Below, in pieces: positions 10,950 through 22,370 of a DNA stretch of 64,000 bases. Each line of letters begins with the position of its first letter. The first letter of the stretch is position 1. Source of the stretch: Pogonophryne albipinna (lineage: Eukaryota > Chordata > Actinopteri > Perciformes > Artedidraconidae). The stretch is from NCBI GenBank assembly GCA_028583405.1, contig CM053253.1, forward strand, positions 8,734,441-8,798,440. Reading direction: 5' to 3'. Both the position numbers and the translations under genes were made by a program. The notes under the pieces were generated by a model that saw only the letters and a program-made list of their open reading frames with translations, searched no databases and was not told the origin of the DNA.

Positions 10950-11890
10950 CACACAAATGACTAACTAAAATTAAATAAATTAACTTTAATTAAGAATAAA
11001 TGCCACGATAAATACAAACTGACCAAGGTACATTATATTGTTGACCGTCCTTTAACTCTCACATTAGGATTTACATTGGGGCACAATAAACCAACTCCTC
11101 TCTGCACCTATAATGTATCTATAAGAGTTACATTTAGGTGCACAGTGCTGTCTCTTGACTTGCAAACTCTTTTACCAAACAAGCTAACGCTAGCTGGGTA
11201 AATATGATGCTCTTTGTATCAAAACAAAACTTACCTTCTTATATATCGACTTTTTCCACTTCGATCAACTTTGTTTCCTCCGGCTTCAATTTGAAGCACT
11301 CTTGTTCGTTCTCTCTATGTCTGGTCAGACATCAATCTGTTCCACGTAGCGCGCCCCCTAGAGGCCTGGAGCACTTCCGGAATGTTTTTTTTTTGTATGT
11401 GTTTTGGGATTTGTACGTGCTTTGGACTTTGCATATCGTGCAGCGTTTTTTTGTTGCGTTTGTTTTCGGGGTTTATGTGTTGTATTTAGTTTGCATCATT
11501 TCTGTAAATGCAGCGTTTTTCTGTTGTATTTGTTTTCAGGATTTGTTTGTTTTTCATTTCAGGATTTGCAGCTGTTTCCTGCTAATGTATGCGTTTTGGG
11601 CCGTTGTTCCGCGTTTGCACCTGCCGGCCACCTTAGTTCAGCAATCCTTTTATTGAATACAAAGATGATACCATTTGAGAAATGCTCACAAATTGCTTGT
11701 GTCGATTGGCCAGTAGTTTAAAGACAATATATAATGCTCATTTTCTATTTCATATCGGTATTTTGTGCCTCGCGTGTGACATATTTACCTGCTTTCCATT
11801 TACGTGCTAAAACCCATCACTCACTACAGGAAAGGGAAAACCCCAAAAAGACTGAGTGGACACAGTAAGCTAAATCCCAGATAATGAACT
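10950..11890. other. Non-coding stretch with T/G-rich degenerate repetition
   Basis: Between about 11380 and 11580 the plus strand repeats degenerate words such as TGCAGCGTTTTT and TGTTTTCRGGRTTTG. The 150-codon plus-strand frame at 11204-11656 is rich in F, C, L and V for that reason, and shows no domain. Confidence 0.45.
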
Positions 11891-11895
11891 ATTTT

Positions 11896-11911
11896 GTGTG
11901 TGCGTGTGCGC

Positions 11912-11943
<32 letters not shown>
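11896..11943. repeat. (TG)n microsatellite, interrupted
   Basis: Alternating TG with CG interruptions at the left side, then a pure TG run. Confidence 0.95.
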
Positions 11944-11949
11944 CAAAGT

Positions 11950-14900
11950 CTTACACAAGGTTCATTATGGCTGTATTGTGTCTGTGTGATGCCTAGTCAA
12001 GCAGTAATCTAAGGACTCTTCAGGAGTATGTGCTGGGTTCACTTTCTTGCATCAGATTAAGTCATTTGAGTCCTTCTGCTCATCTGGTTCAAACTGAGAC
12101 TAATGTTCTGCAACACAGTGTTCTTTTGCAGTGTTCAGTTTTTTAGGATCGTGAAAAAGCTTCAAATTGAACTTGAAATTGATATTACTGAAAATGCAAC
12201 AAACAAAAAGCATTAAAAAAAATCCATGGCGTTTAGTATGAAATTGTATTTATCAAACCCATTATAGCAGAGAAGTTCAGTGTAAATGTGTTCAAATGTA
12301 ACATTACAACACATTCAGTTCCTCAGGACACGTGTCAACAGGTGTAATGTAAGTATACTTAATTACAGCTAATTGGCCTCAGATTATTGAACCACTCGAC
12401 GTGGACACAAACACTTAGTGTGTGTGTCTCCTATTAACACACCAGATAAATCGTCTTGTTCGACAATACTGAATTAGAAAGAGACATCCATTGAAATTTG
12501 ATCAATATTAAACGCTTTTGATTTGTTTAAAAGGCATATTAAATGAAGAGCAGCAAATACTCATTTAACTCTTCTGAGCTGTGTGTGGTTCGAGCGGCAT
12601 GGAGCTGAATGGGCAACATGGCAAAGCACAGATTTGAACTTATTAGTAAAACACACGAGACTACAGCATGCGTAACTGTCTGGAAAAGAGCACAATATGA
12701 CAAAATAAATAACGGAGTTGTAGTGGGAATTGGTTATGTGCGGCTAAGGTGTTGTTTATTATTGGGGCTGTCTAAAGGCTCCAAAGGAACCACAGAGGAC
12801 TCATTAAATACACTTCTTCTGAAGTCCCCTGCTGACCTCAGCTCAAATCTCGTCTCAACTTTTCCCTGGAGATTCTCTTATATTGTCGCCCCACCTATAT
12901 GAATAATGTATTTATATGAATCTATACTGTTTGTGGAGGGTGTACGAGACATGAGCATTTGTAGAACTGGCCTTGGACAAAGGGCAAAGACAGACAACTC
13001 ATTATCAGTAAATAGGACCAATTACTTTATTGTAGTCATTTCACATTTCCTTCATATTTGGATTTGTCTGTTTACATTGTCTGTGTTTTTTGGAGGACCC
13101 AAGGGAATCTGGGTGGAAGCTTATAGGTATCTATAAAAATATTGTGTCTGGAAACATACTTTATACCTCTAGTGGGAACGCATGAATGATATCTAAACAA
13201 ACTCTCCTTGGCACTTCAGTGTTTGCCCTCAGAGTACTGTGAACCCCCGAGGTCTCCGAGGACTTTGAATAACCTATGAATAAAATGAATCCCTTTACAG
13301 TATAACTTGTATTTGGAACGAGCAAAGGTGTAGCAGGGAATTCAATATAATGTCATTGGTCAATGCTTCCGTTGTTTATGTTGAATGTGATTGCATTAAA
13401 GTTTCATGCAGCCTCCAAGGTTACACACATACGTTTAAATAATGCTGAAAAATGTTTCCAATATCTTTAAATTTGTTGTCATTTTATATGTTTTTGGGAG
13501 CTAATCATTTAATAAGCCAGAATAGAACAATTTCCTTTTTAGTTGTGAAGGACACAGAAAACATTCAAAATGTTTCGCTCCAGTCTTACTCAGCGTTTTA
13601 TTCCCAATCTGTTGGTTTTTGCAGGAAGCAGTGCTCCAGTTCTTATTACAGAACAGGTTGTAATGTATCAGGCATCTAGCAGTCTACAATTTCATTTTGT
13701 GTGCAGACATTTTTGCAAGTATTCTGAAAGACACACTCAAAAACATTTGATTTAGCAAACGCATGTTAATACAATCAAATATCTGATATTATTTGAGAAA
13801 GAATATAAGGATGTGTTTGAGATAACTCAAGTAATGCCAGGGTTTTAAGATGACAGGAAGTGATTTAGTGCAGCTTAAAAAGGGACTTTTCCCCTATATG
13901 GCTGTTGTGGTATTCATGCAATGACTTTCTGGCTGAAGCTCAGAGCTTCTGTCTTCTGCAAGAACACTCTGACAGACACTCATGAGTAAAAGAACAGAGA
14001 GAGGAGGTGAAGGACGTGCACAGAGCTTGCTGGTGTTGTTCTGTACCGGCCATAGGGGGCACTAACGTTCAGCCCTAGTGTGAGGTAAAGAATGTGTGGG
14101 GCAGGTAGGGTGGTTTGATGTTTACAAGTGTTGTGTGTCCTTGATGTATTATTTAGAGTAATAGAGCAGAGAGGTAGGGATAGGAAAAGGAAGATGAAAC
14201 ACTCACAAAAAGAGATGGGGTTGAGGTAGTAGATGCCTAACTAACCTTAGATGCCTCACAGGCTGGATGGCAGATGGCTTAACAGCAAGACATGAAAATA
14301 AGTTTTCAAAGTCAGAGACGCAGTGAGAAAGAGCTGGACCCTGCTGCTTATGTTTTTATGTGTTTGTCAGCCATGTGGGATAATTACAGACACTGTCAGG
14401 ATACGAATACTTTATACAACGATTTTCGTAACGTATTTTCTGCCCAAATGAAAGACTAATAATGAAAGAAAATGAGATTCATACATTTTTGCAGTTCACA
14501 AAGCTACTACAGTGGTGTTTCTAAGGCTCTGATCAGAAACAGAGAAAAGTGGAGATTGAAAAGGGCAGATCTTTAAAAACGCCCCCATCAGACTTGATGC
14601 ACTTTGCTTTTGTCTATGTTGCTAGGCAACTAACAAAAGAGAACTGAACTTTAGCTTAACATAAACCATGAACTGATACCTGTGGTAAAGTTGATACCAA
14701 CATTTAAACGAGTAAAAACTACTTACCTAGAATCATGTATCTCTAAGAAGGAATCTGCAACAGCCACAACACAAGGCCCGCCTCTCAAATCATTAAATTA
14801 GTGTCTTAGACAATGGTAAAAAAAATACATGAGGCTGCATGGCAGAAGCCTGAAGATGCTATTACTCTAATGGCCATAGTTTCTGGCAACATCATTTATG

Positions 14901-16515
14901 AGAGTTGAATTATGCTCTCCTTCTGAGCTCATGTCTGTTCAACCGTTAGCAATGTATTTTCTCATGTGATTCTATAATAATAGACATACTTTACATGTTC
15001 TCAAGCCAGGATAGACTGTTATATTATATTTATCCTAACAGTAAGTATTCACGTTAAATAAACACAAGTGTAATTAGTTTGTCACAGACGTAGTGCATTT
15101 TGTAAAGCTTGTTCGCTTTTTTCCAGGTAGGATGCACATTGCTAATTTATGATGTATCTATGCAATGCATTTTCAGACGTAGTAACCCACACATCACATA
15201 CCATAGAATGCGCAACTAGGCTTTTTATTCACAAAGAGCATATTGCAACTAAATGTCACTCTTTAGTGCTAAACACAAAGAACAAGGACGCTGCATAATT
15301 TCACGGGCAAATTAAGTAAACTAATTGCAGTGGGTATGAATGAATTCTCGCTTCTTAGTACTCTTGTTTTAAGGCAGCATGAAGTGACACCCGCAGGGAC
15401 ACACAGAAGATTTTGAATTCAAATGAAGGTAACTAACAAAGTGAGGAGAAGGGAGACGTAAACCAGACCTGCTGCTTTTACATTTTGATGGCTGATATTA
15501 AATGTGGTAAGTAATGCTAATGAGGCTACTTTTATGAGACTATTTTGAACGGATATTATGTGGACATAATTAAAAAGCAGAAAGTGATCCTTCGTGAAAA
15601 AAACATTACTGCAAACGTTCATTTTCAGTTTGTATTCTCTTGCTACCTGTGATATTAAGCATTAATGTCAGTAAAAAGAGAAACAGAGAGCTTGGACGAA
15701 AACTTATAAATAAAAAGGTGAGTTTTTGTGGAGTGTCCAACAGAGCAAGTTAATATTTGTGTAAGTCATCGTGGCTTATCCAATTAACTTGTTACAGATT
15801 TGCTAACAGGTGCTATTAATATACAACAACCCTTCAAATGTAATTCTGGTCGTCCCCAAATCTGTACCCAAAGCTACAAAATCAAGTTTCACATTCATTA
15901 AGGTAGAATTGATTGCATTAAAACTTCATCACTAACGATTGGGTTGTGGTAGCAGGTGAGAGGAAGCAGCTCGAGACAGCATGTTTCACAAAGGTATAAC
16001 ATGCCTGTCTGTAACCTCCAGGAGATTAAACAGTGACAAAGAATGCACATAAAATGGGACTCGACATATCCAACTGAGATAATAAAAAAATGCATATGAC
16101 ACCCCTCTGTTACAGCTTAACTTCTCCTCCAGATTACACTGCACTATTTCATTCTTTGCCACACACACACAGCATGATATGGGTTTAAATAAATATGAAA
16201 AGTTTGCCTTCTGACACGAACGACATGACAGAAGGACAAAAGGGGGCCCAGTGGGTCAAACAGCAGGCTCCTGTCCCTCCTGCTTCTGCCTCATTACGCT
16301 GGTAGAGAGCTGTTTGTCTGGGTGCGCCCCAGGGCTGCTCAGAGGAGAAACTCATCATCGCTTCAGGTCACTCAGCTGGACTCTACGGGCTCCAGCGTGC
16401 TAACAACAGGTTCAGGGGACTTGCAGCGGTGGCATGAGCTGTGATTTTCTTTGCTTTAATGGAAACCAATTGTAGGTGTGGATGTCTTCTGCTCCCAAAT
16501 GTTGCACAGCTCTGC
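11950..16515. other. Non-coding stretch, no gene seen
   Basis: 4.5 kb of AT-rich DNA without a recognisable exon or repeat family. A somewhat GC-richer block at about 16240-16440 could be a conserved non-coding element, but the sequence alone does not show it. Confidence 0.5.
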
Positions 16516-16523
16516 CCTGCTTA

Positions 16524-16870
16524 AGGTTCAAGGTTAGTTTATTTGTACAGCACATGTTAAGACACATAGGCAATTCAAAGTGCTTCACAGGCATTTAACA
16601 CATAATAATCAAAAAACAAAACAAACACACACACAAAAAAAAAGACAATTCATAAAAGCGATAAAATACTGGCTGCAACTAAAAGTGCAATGATAAGGCA
16701 CGGTTAAAGGATCTCAGGATAGGCTGCATTAAAAAGAAAGGTTTTTAACCTCTGAAAAGCTGTAGTAACCAAACTCAGGCATGAGTTCAGGTAGGACAAG
16801 GAGTCAAGGTCAGCTCCATCAGCCGATAGAAAAGCTGATTCCCTCTATGCATCATGGTACATTTCATAAA
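16524..16870 (-). repeat. L2-like LINE 3' end, minus orientation
   Basis: It starts with 'ggttagtttatttgtacag', then the CAATTCAAAGTGCTTCACA word typical of fish L2-like LINE 3' ends in antisense, followed by an A-rich section. No RT codons are recognisable. The 5' boundary is approximate. Confidence 0.65.
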
Positions 16871-16874
16871 GGGC

Positions 16875-18025
16875 TGCTTTAGCCTTCATACTACTTATCC
16901 TCGTCTGCAATCAATGATGTCATTGATGCCTGATATGTTCTGTAGCATACAGTATGAGGGCCTCTTGCTTCTGCTTTTCATGCCTTAAGCTTTTCCAGGT
17001 GGGTACATGGAAAGGTGAAGAGGTGCTCTCTAGGCTGCGCTCTACTGGATCATATATTCACGGTTAACATGAACGTCGCAGATTTAACACAAGAAACAAC
17101 TGATGAATAAAATATCCAGCACAATGTAACGTAAATAAAATACACATCATTCAGCTTCTGCTTTCATGTTAATGTACTGTAATAACCAAATGGTAATGTA
17201 CATGTTTAAATAATTTTAAACTCTATTACTTTGGTTCAATTGAAGGCTGAATTGATTTATCATGTCTTCAGATATCTCTCCACTCTTCCTCATGGATTTT
17301 AACAGAGAGCGCCTTCTCCTATGTGTCCTTGAGATACATGACAATTTAAATCCAAATAGTTCTTAAACTTTGCCTGGAAATCAAGAGAGTATCGGTCGTA
17401 ATGCAAATTAACTCAGTTAAATGCTGAAGGCAACTTATTAAGATTTGTCCGAAATACTTGGGTATTCTACTCTTACTCTTGCACTTTTCTTGCATTTTAT
17501 GTATTTGTACTGCTATGTTTGTAATTTTCATTTTCTTCATGACTGCGGTTTGAAAGTAGCTCAAAGCTAAATCCGGCATATACATTTGGCATATTTCATG
17601 TTTTAAGTGTTCATTAATGTGCAATGTCTCTGCCAAATAAATAAATAACGTATCAGTCTCTGTTAAACAATATTACAACTATATTTGGCATAATTTATCT
17701 AATTATAATATTATAATAACATAACCATTTACTATATAAAAACTATTTGTGCAAAGCATGTTTTCCTTTATCTACAAGCCAATGCACATCTTGAATACCT
17801 TACAAGCAAACGTCTAAAAAGACAAGGACATATGAGCTCTTTTTCTTGTCAGTATTCAGGTACACCTTTAGCTGCAGTAAAGAGTTCATGCTTTTCTTGT
17901 TGAGGAAAGAGAGGAGCAGAGATTTGGTAAATGTAAAAGCTTCATTATCTTCCTGCTCCTTATTTAAACAACAACTGGTAAACAAAGAAATTACCCATAA
18001 TTGTCTTGACATTTTCCCAAAGTTT
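16875..18025. other. Non-coding stretch, no gene seen
   Basis: AT-rich, short frames only, no motif recognised. Confidence 0.5.
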
Positions 18026-18243
18026 AACAACCATTACATTACATTACATTACATTGCATTTAGCTGATGCTTTTATCCAAAGCGACTTACAATAAGTGCG
18101 TTCGACCAATAAAATACAAACTTGAAGAAAACAGAATCATATAAGTACATCAGGTTTCAAAGAGCAAAAACATTTCAAGTGCTACTCAACTGGCTTTAGG
18201 TAAGCCAGTCCTTTATTAGTATATAAGTGCTTTGTTAATAGTT

Positions 18244-18531
18244 CTAATGCTCGAAGTGGAGTCGAAAGAGAGGAGTTTTCAGTCTGCGCCGGAAGGTGTG
18301 TAAGCTATCTGCTGTCCTGATGTCAATGGGGAGCTCATTCCACCATCTTGGAGCCAGGATAGCAAACCCACGTGTTTTTGCTGATGGGAACTTGGGTCCC
18401 CTTCGCAGCGAGGGTGCAGCGAGCCGTTTGGTTGATGCAGTGCAGAGTGCACGTGCTGGGCTGTACGGTTTAACCATGTCCTGGATGTAGGAAGGGCCAG
18501 ATCCATTCGCAGCATGGTACGCAAGTACCAT
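18244..18531 (-). pseudogene. L2 LINE ORF, C-terminal segment
   Basis: The 95-codon frame ends the element's protein: SYIQDMVKPY, then RRGPKFPSAKTRGFAILAPR and WWNELPIDIR, with TFRRRLKTPLF before the stop. This is the conserved C-terminal block of L2/CR1-like ORF2 proteins. It is separated from the RT core by a frameshift. Confidence 0.85.
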
Positions 18532-18604
18532 TGTCTTGAAGTGGATTCTAGCAGTTACCGGAAGCCAGTGGAGGGAGCGGAGGAGCGGCGTGGTGTGGGA
18601 GAAT

Positions 18605-19363
18605 TTAGGAAGGTTGAAGACCAGACGAGCCGCTGCATTCTGGATGAGCTGCAGAGGTCGGATGGCACATGCAGGTAGACCAGCCAGGAGGGAGTTGCAG
18701 TAGTCTAGATGAGATGACGAGAGCCTGGACCAGAACCTGCGTCGCTTTCTGGGTCAGCTGGGGACGTATCCTCCTGATGTTGTAAAGCGTGTATCTGCAG
18801 CAGCGGGTTGTAGCAGCTATGTTTGCAGTGAAGGACAGGTTGTTATCTAGGATCACACCCAGATTCCTTGCAGTCTGAGTCGGGGAAACAACAGAGGTGC
18901 CGATGTTGATTGTTAGGTCAAGAGTGGGACAATCTTTTCCCGGAAGGAAAAGCAGTTCAGTCTTGTCAAGGTTGAGCTTGAGGTGATGAGCAGACATCCA
19001 CTGAGAGATGTCAGCTAGACAAGCAGTGATGCGTGCGACGACCTGGGTCTCTGAGCGGGGAAAGGACAGAATTAATTGGGTGTCGTCAGTGTAGCAGTGG
19101 TATGAAAAACCATGCGGGCTAATGACTGATCCGAGCGAGTTTGTGTACAAGGAGAAGAGGAGGGGACCAAGAACAGAGCCCTGAGGGACCCCTGTAGTTA
19201 ATTGACAAGGGTCGGACTCCGACCCTCTCCAAGTTACCCTGTAGGTACGGTCTTTGAGGTATGAGGTGATGAGGGAAAGTGCTGAGCCTGAAACTCCAAG
19301 TTCTTGGAGAGTGCGAAGGAGGATCTGATGGTTCACCGTGTCGAATGCAGCAGACAGGTCCAA
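18605..19363 (-). pseudogene. L2 LINE reverse transcriptase core
   Basis: Order of motifs: MDLSAAFDTVNH (palm motif A, catalytic D), GVPQGSVLGPLLFSLY (motif B), HCYTDDTQLILSF (motif C), LNLDKTELLFLPG and ARNLGVILD. Motif C has T where L2 elements normally have A (YADD); both catalytic aspartates are kept. The final ~40 residues (after about ALVISSRL) are out of frame, and the true C-terminal segment resumes at 18531. Non-functional. Confidence 0.88.
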
Positions 19364-19818
19364 CAGGATGATGACAGAGGAGAGGGATGCTGCTTTAGCA
19401 GTGTGCAGTTCCTCAGTGACAGCAAGGAGGGCAGTTTCTGTGGAGTGACCTGCCTTGAAACCAGACTGGTGCGGATCCAGAAGGTTGTTCTGATGGAGAT
19501 AACAGGAGAGTTGTTTAAAGACAGCCCGTTCAAGTGTTTTAGACAGGAACGGGAGGAGAGAGACAGGCCTGTAGTTTATAACATCAGACGGGTTGAGAGT
19601 GGGTTTCTTTAGGAGAGGGTTTACTCTTGCCTCCTTGAGACTGTTTTGAAAGTGACCAGAAGTTAGAGAAGTGTTGATGAAATGGGTGAGAAACGGTAGA
19701 ATATCAGGAGCGATAGTCTGAAGGAGGTTTGAAGGGATAGGGTCCAGAGGACAGGTGGTAGGGCGGGCAGAGGTAATGAGGGTAAGAACCTCACTCGGAG
19801 AGAGAGGGGAAAAGGAGG

Positions 19819-20334
19819 TCAGTTTGTGGGTGAAAGGAGGGTCTGGTGACCCAGTGGTGAGTAAAGGTGAGTCAGAAAAAGAAGAGCGAATATCATCAAC
19901 CTTTTTTTCAAAGTGGTTAACAAAGTTGCTTGACAGAAGGGAGGAGGGGGAAGGGGCTTTGGGGGGTCCAGGAGGGAGGAGAAGATGGAAAATAGTTTTT
20001 TGGGATTGGAATAGGAAGATTGGATCTTATCTTGAAAGAAAGTGCTTTTTGCCTGAGAGATGGACGCAGAGAAAGAGGAGAGGAGAGCCTGATAGGTTAG
20101 GAGGTCGTCACGGTGTTTGGATTTCCACCGTTTCCGCTCTGCTGCACGAAGGACGGTTCTATTAGCACACAGTGCGTCATTTAGCCAGGGAGCAGGAGGG
20201 GACTGACGAGCCTGCCGAGATGTGAGAGGACAGAGAGAGTCCAGAGAGGATGAGAGAGTAGAGAGGAGAGTTTCTGCAGCAGAGTTTGGAAGTAGGAGTT
20301 GGAACGAGTCAGAGGAAGGGAGGGCTGAGAGCAC
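19819..20334 (-). pseudogene. L2 LINE ORF, endonuclease-RT linker segment
   Basis: This 171-codon frame carries the Ser/Leu-rich linker between endonuclease and reverse transcriptase of L2 elements (QSPPAPWLNDALCANR; RAAERKRWKSKH; TYQALLSSFSASISQAK). It loses frame before the RT palm: the next RT segment begins near 19363 in another frame, with a short bridging frame at 19333-19533. It is a decayed transposon ORF, not a host gene. Confidence 0.75.
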
Positions 20335-20515
20335 CGATTAGGCAAAGGTAGAGGGGGAGAGGGAACGAAGGTTACGGCGGACAGGTGCAGGATGAGAAGA
20401 GATTAGTTTGTTATGTTTGGAAAGGGGTAGAGAGAATGAAATGACGAAGTGATCGGATGTGTGGAGCGGGTTTACAGAGAGGTTAGAAGTAGTGACCAGA
20501 CACTAAACCCACACT

Positions 20516-20760
20516 TTATGATGGTGGTTGCCATAGAAACCATTTAAAATCCAGCTGTAGCTGCGTAAACAGCCCTTCCTCAGCATACATGAAACATTTA
20601 TAAATATTTGTATTTGTTTTAAACATCCTTCCGTTCATTAGTTTTCCACTCTGACCAGGAGATGAGTGTTTGATCAGTGCAGCCTGTTCATAGTTCAACA
20701 TGTTTCCAACTTCTTCAGAATCCACTTCCATTTGCTGTTTTTGATCACAAAGGTGTCGAT
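20516..20760. other. Non-coding, no feature seen
   Basis: Short flank between the truncated L2 and the next LINE-tail-like sequence. Confidence 0.4.
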
Positions 20761-20764
20761 GTAC

Positions 20765-20830
20765 TTTTAAATTAGATTGATTTGATTTGATTTATTTCGA
20801 AAGTGTAAAACAATAATACACATTTTTTAC
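20765..20830 (-). repeat. LINE-tail-like sequence
   Basis: A (GATTT)n run followed by TTTATTTCGAA and an A-rich stretch resembles the antisense 3' end of fish non-LTR elements. Family uncertain. Confidence 0.4.
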
Positions 20831-21800
20831 ATGAGAATTATTATACAATACAAAATTAATCAGTGTCAAATTGATAAACAAAAATATTACTGATTCTAAG
20901 ATATGTATAAACAAATGATCTACTGATGATTAGGAAGGTGCTTTCCATTTTTTTTAAACACCAGAAAACAAACTTAATACAACAAAACCTGATCTGTAAC
21001 TGGAACACAAAGGGCAAAAACTATGTTAACGCCATGGGTTTGACCTGGTAAAAACGAAATTAGTTCCAGCTCTGACCTCTCACTATAAAAGTAAAAAAAT
21101 AAAATACATTGGTTATAGTGTATGTGTCATAAGTGTGTTAACGGTTTTAGAATTCACACCAAGGAACTTGCACGTTGTTTGTTATTATAAATATTGACAA
21201 AAATATATTTTGGGTTGAAATTAAATGGTTTGAAAAGTGATTGTAAATACTTAAATTGTAAAAGGTTAACAAAAAAACACTAAGCAGAGAGCCTAATTGC
21301 AGTCCCACAGTGCAAGGAGAAATAATTGAAATACAATTCAAAGATCTACAGGCCTTTTTATTGCATTCCAGTTTATCCAAAAAGAACGATACATTCATTG
21401 AACAGGGATTGTTTCGGCCACTAAGAAGACCTATTAAGAAGGAAATCGTCCTAAGGCTGAATGTTGTGTGTTAAATGGATCATGGTTGGCAGAACAACGC
21501 AGCCTGTCTGATCTGTTTTCACTCCATTACCTTGCCTCAGTAAGTGTTTGGCAGCGTCCGCCACAGAGGAGAGGGACTTCATCAGTCAGTCTGTCAGCCT
21601 CTGGACTCAACAAGCTGTAGTGACACCCAACAAGACCAAGGAAAGGCTTTTTCTGACTACTTCTGGTCTGGACTATAACACCCCTTGTTGTTAAATACCA
21701 ACCAACTATGTGCAATATGTTGCTAAATCCTCAGAACTGTTACAGGATGTGTATTTTGTAAATTGTGTAACTTTTTTTTTTTATAATATTTTTTTGTATC
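20830..21800. other. Non-coding stretch, no gene seen
   Basis: AT-rich. The stretch just left of the solo LTR (about 21540-21800) may be 3' UTR of the non-LTR element whose tail appears at about 22190-22290, but no RT motif survives. Confidence 0.4.
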
Positions 21801-21806
21801 TGTAAT

Positions 21807-22177
21807 TGTGAAGCTGACCGTTGAGCGGCCCGACCAGGCAGAGAGTTCAAATATAACCCGGTGTGGGCATTTATTAAATCATGGGCACATGATTCACAGC
21901 CTCAATATGACTGTTACCCGTGAACACAGTCACCAGCCACAAGGATCTCACACATACTACCTGTCCACTGACAGGGAAAACAGAGCCTAAATACACACAC
22001 ACTAATCAGGCCAATAAGACACAGGTGGGGGGGGAGGAGACAACACAGGGCACCAGGTGAACACAATCAGCAGCCACAGACAAAACAGGAGGGGGAACAC
22101 TTTCAAACTAAACCACATGTGCAATATTACAAGGCCCGAAGCCGTCAGTCCACAGTGACGAAGTTACCTTCGTCACA
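21807..22177 (-). mobile_element. Solo LTR, same family as the LTR element at 62.5-63.7 kb
   Basis: 371 bp, starts TGTGA and ends TCACA, flanked by an exact 5-bp duplication GTAAT (21802-21806, 22178-22182). Internal blocks (GACCGTTGAGCGGCC, GTGGGCATTTATTAAA, GACGAAGTTACC) are shared with both LTRs at 62512-62898 and 63304-63690 in the same orientation. It is more diverged from them than they are from each other. A solo LTR arises by recombination between the two LTRs of one insertion. Confidence 0.92.
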
Positions 22178-22189
22178 GTAATATATTTT

Positions 22190-22370
22190 TTGTATGCATG
22201 CTTTAGGTAACAGCTGTCTTTGGCTCTTTTCTGCTGTAACAATGTAAATGTCCCCTCCGTGGGACTAATAAAGGTATTCTGATTCTGACATTGCTAAAGA
22301 ATTAAGCGTCTTTGAGTTGTGAAAAGCGCTATATAAATAAAATGCATTATTATTATTATTAAAGAGGACT
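22190..22370 (+). repeat. Two LINE 3' tails in tandem
   Basis: First 'gtgggactaataaagg' with (ATTCTG)-type repeats (about 22258-22288), then 'aaaagcgctatataaataaa' with (TTA)n (about 22320-22370). Both are typical 3' ends of fish non-LTR elements on the plus strand. The solo LTR sits just upstream, perhaps inside the first element. Confidence 0.7.

Larger units (their letters stand above)
18031..20505 (-). mobile_element. L2-clade LINE, 5'-truncated and frameshifted
   Basis: The 3' end on the plus strand is (ATTAC)n followed by TTTAGCTGATGCTTTTATCC, the hallmark 3' tail of fish L2 elements in antisense. Three minus-strand frame segments follow in the correct order for endonuclease C-terminus/linker, RT and C-terminal domain. 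The element is about 2.5 kb, so most of the endonuclease is missing. Target duplication not identified. Confidence 0.88.

Noticed and set aside
11204..11721. 150-codon plus-strand frame at 11.2-11.7 kb
   Set aside because: F/C/V/L composition follows a T/G-rich degenerate repeat; no domain and no coding-like features.
19304..20165. Plus-strand frames of 102 and 136 codons at 19.3-20.2 kb
   Set aside because: Antisense shadows of the L2 ORF.
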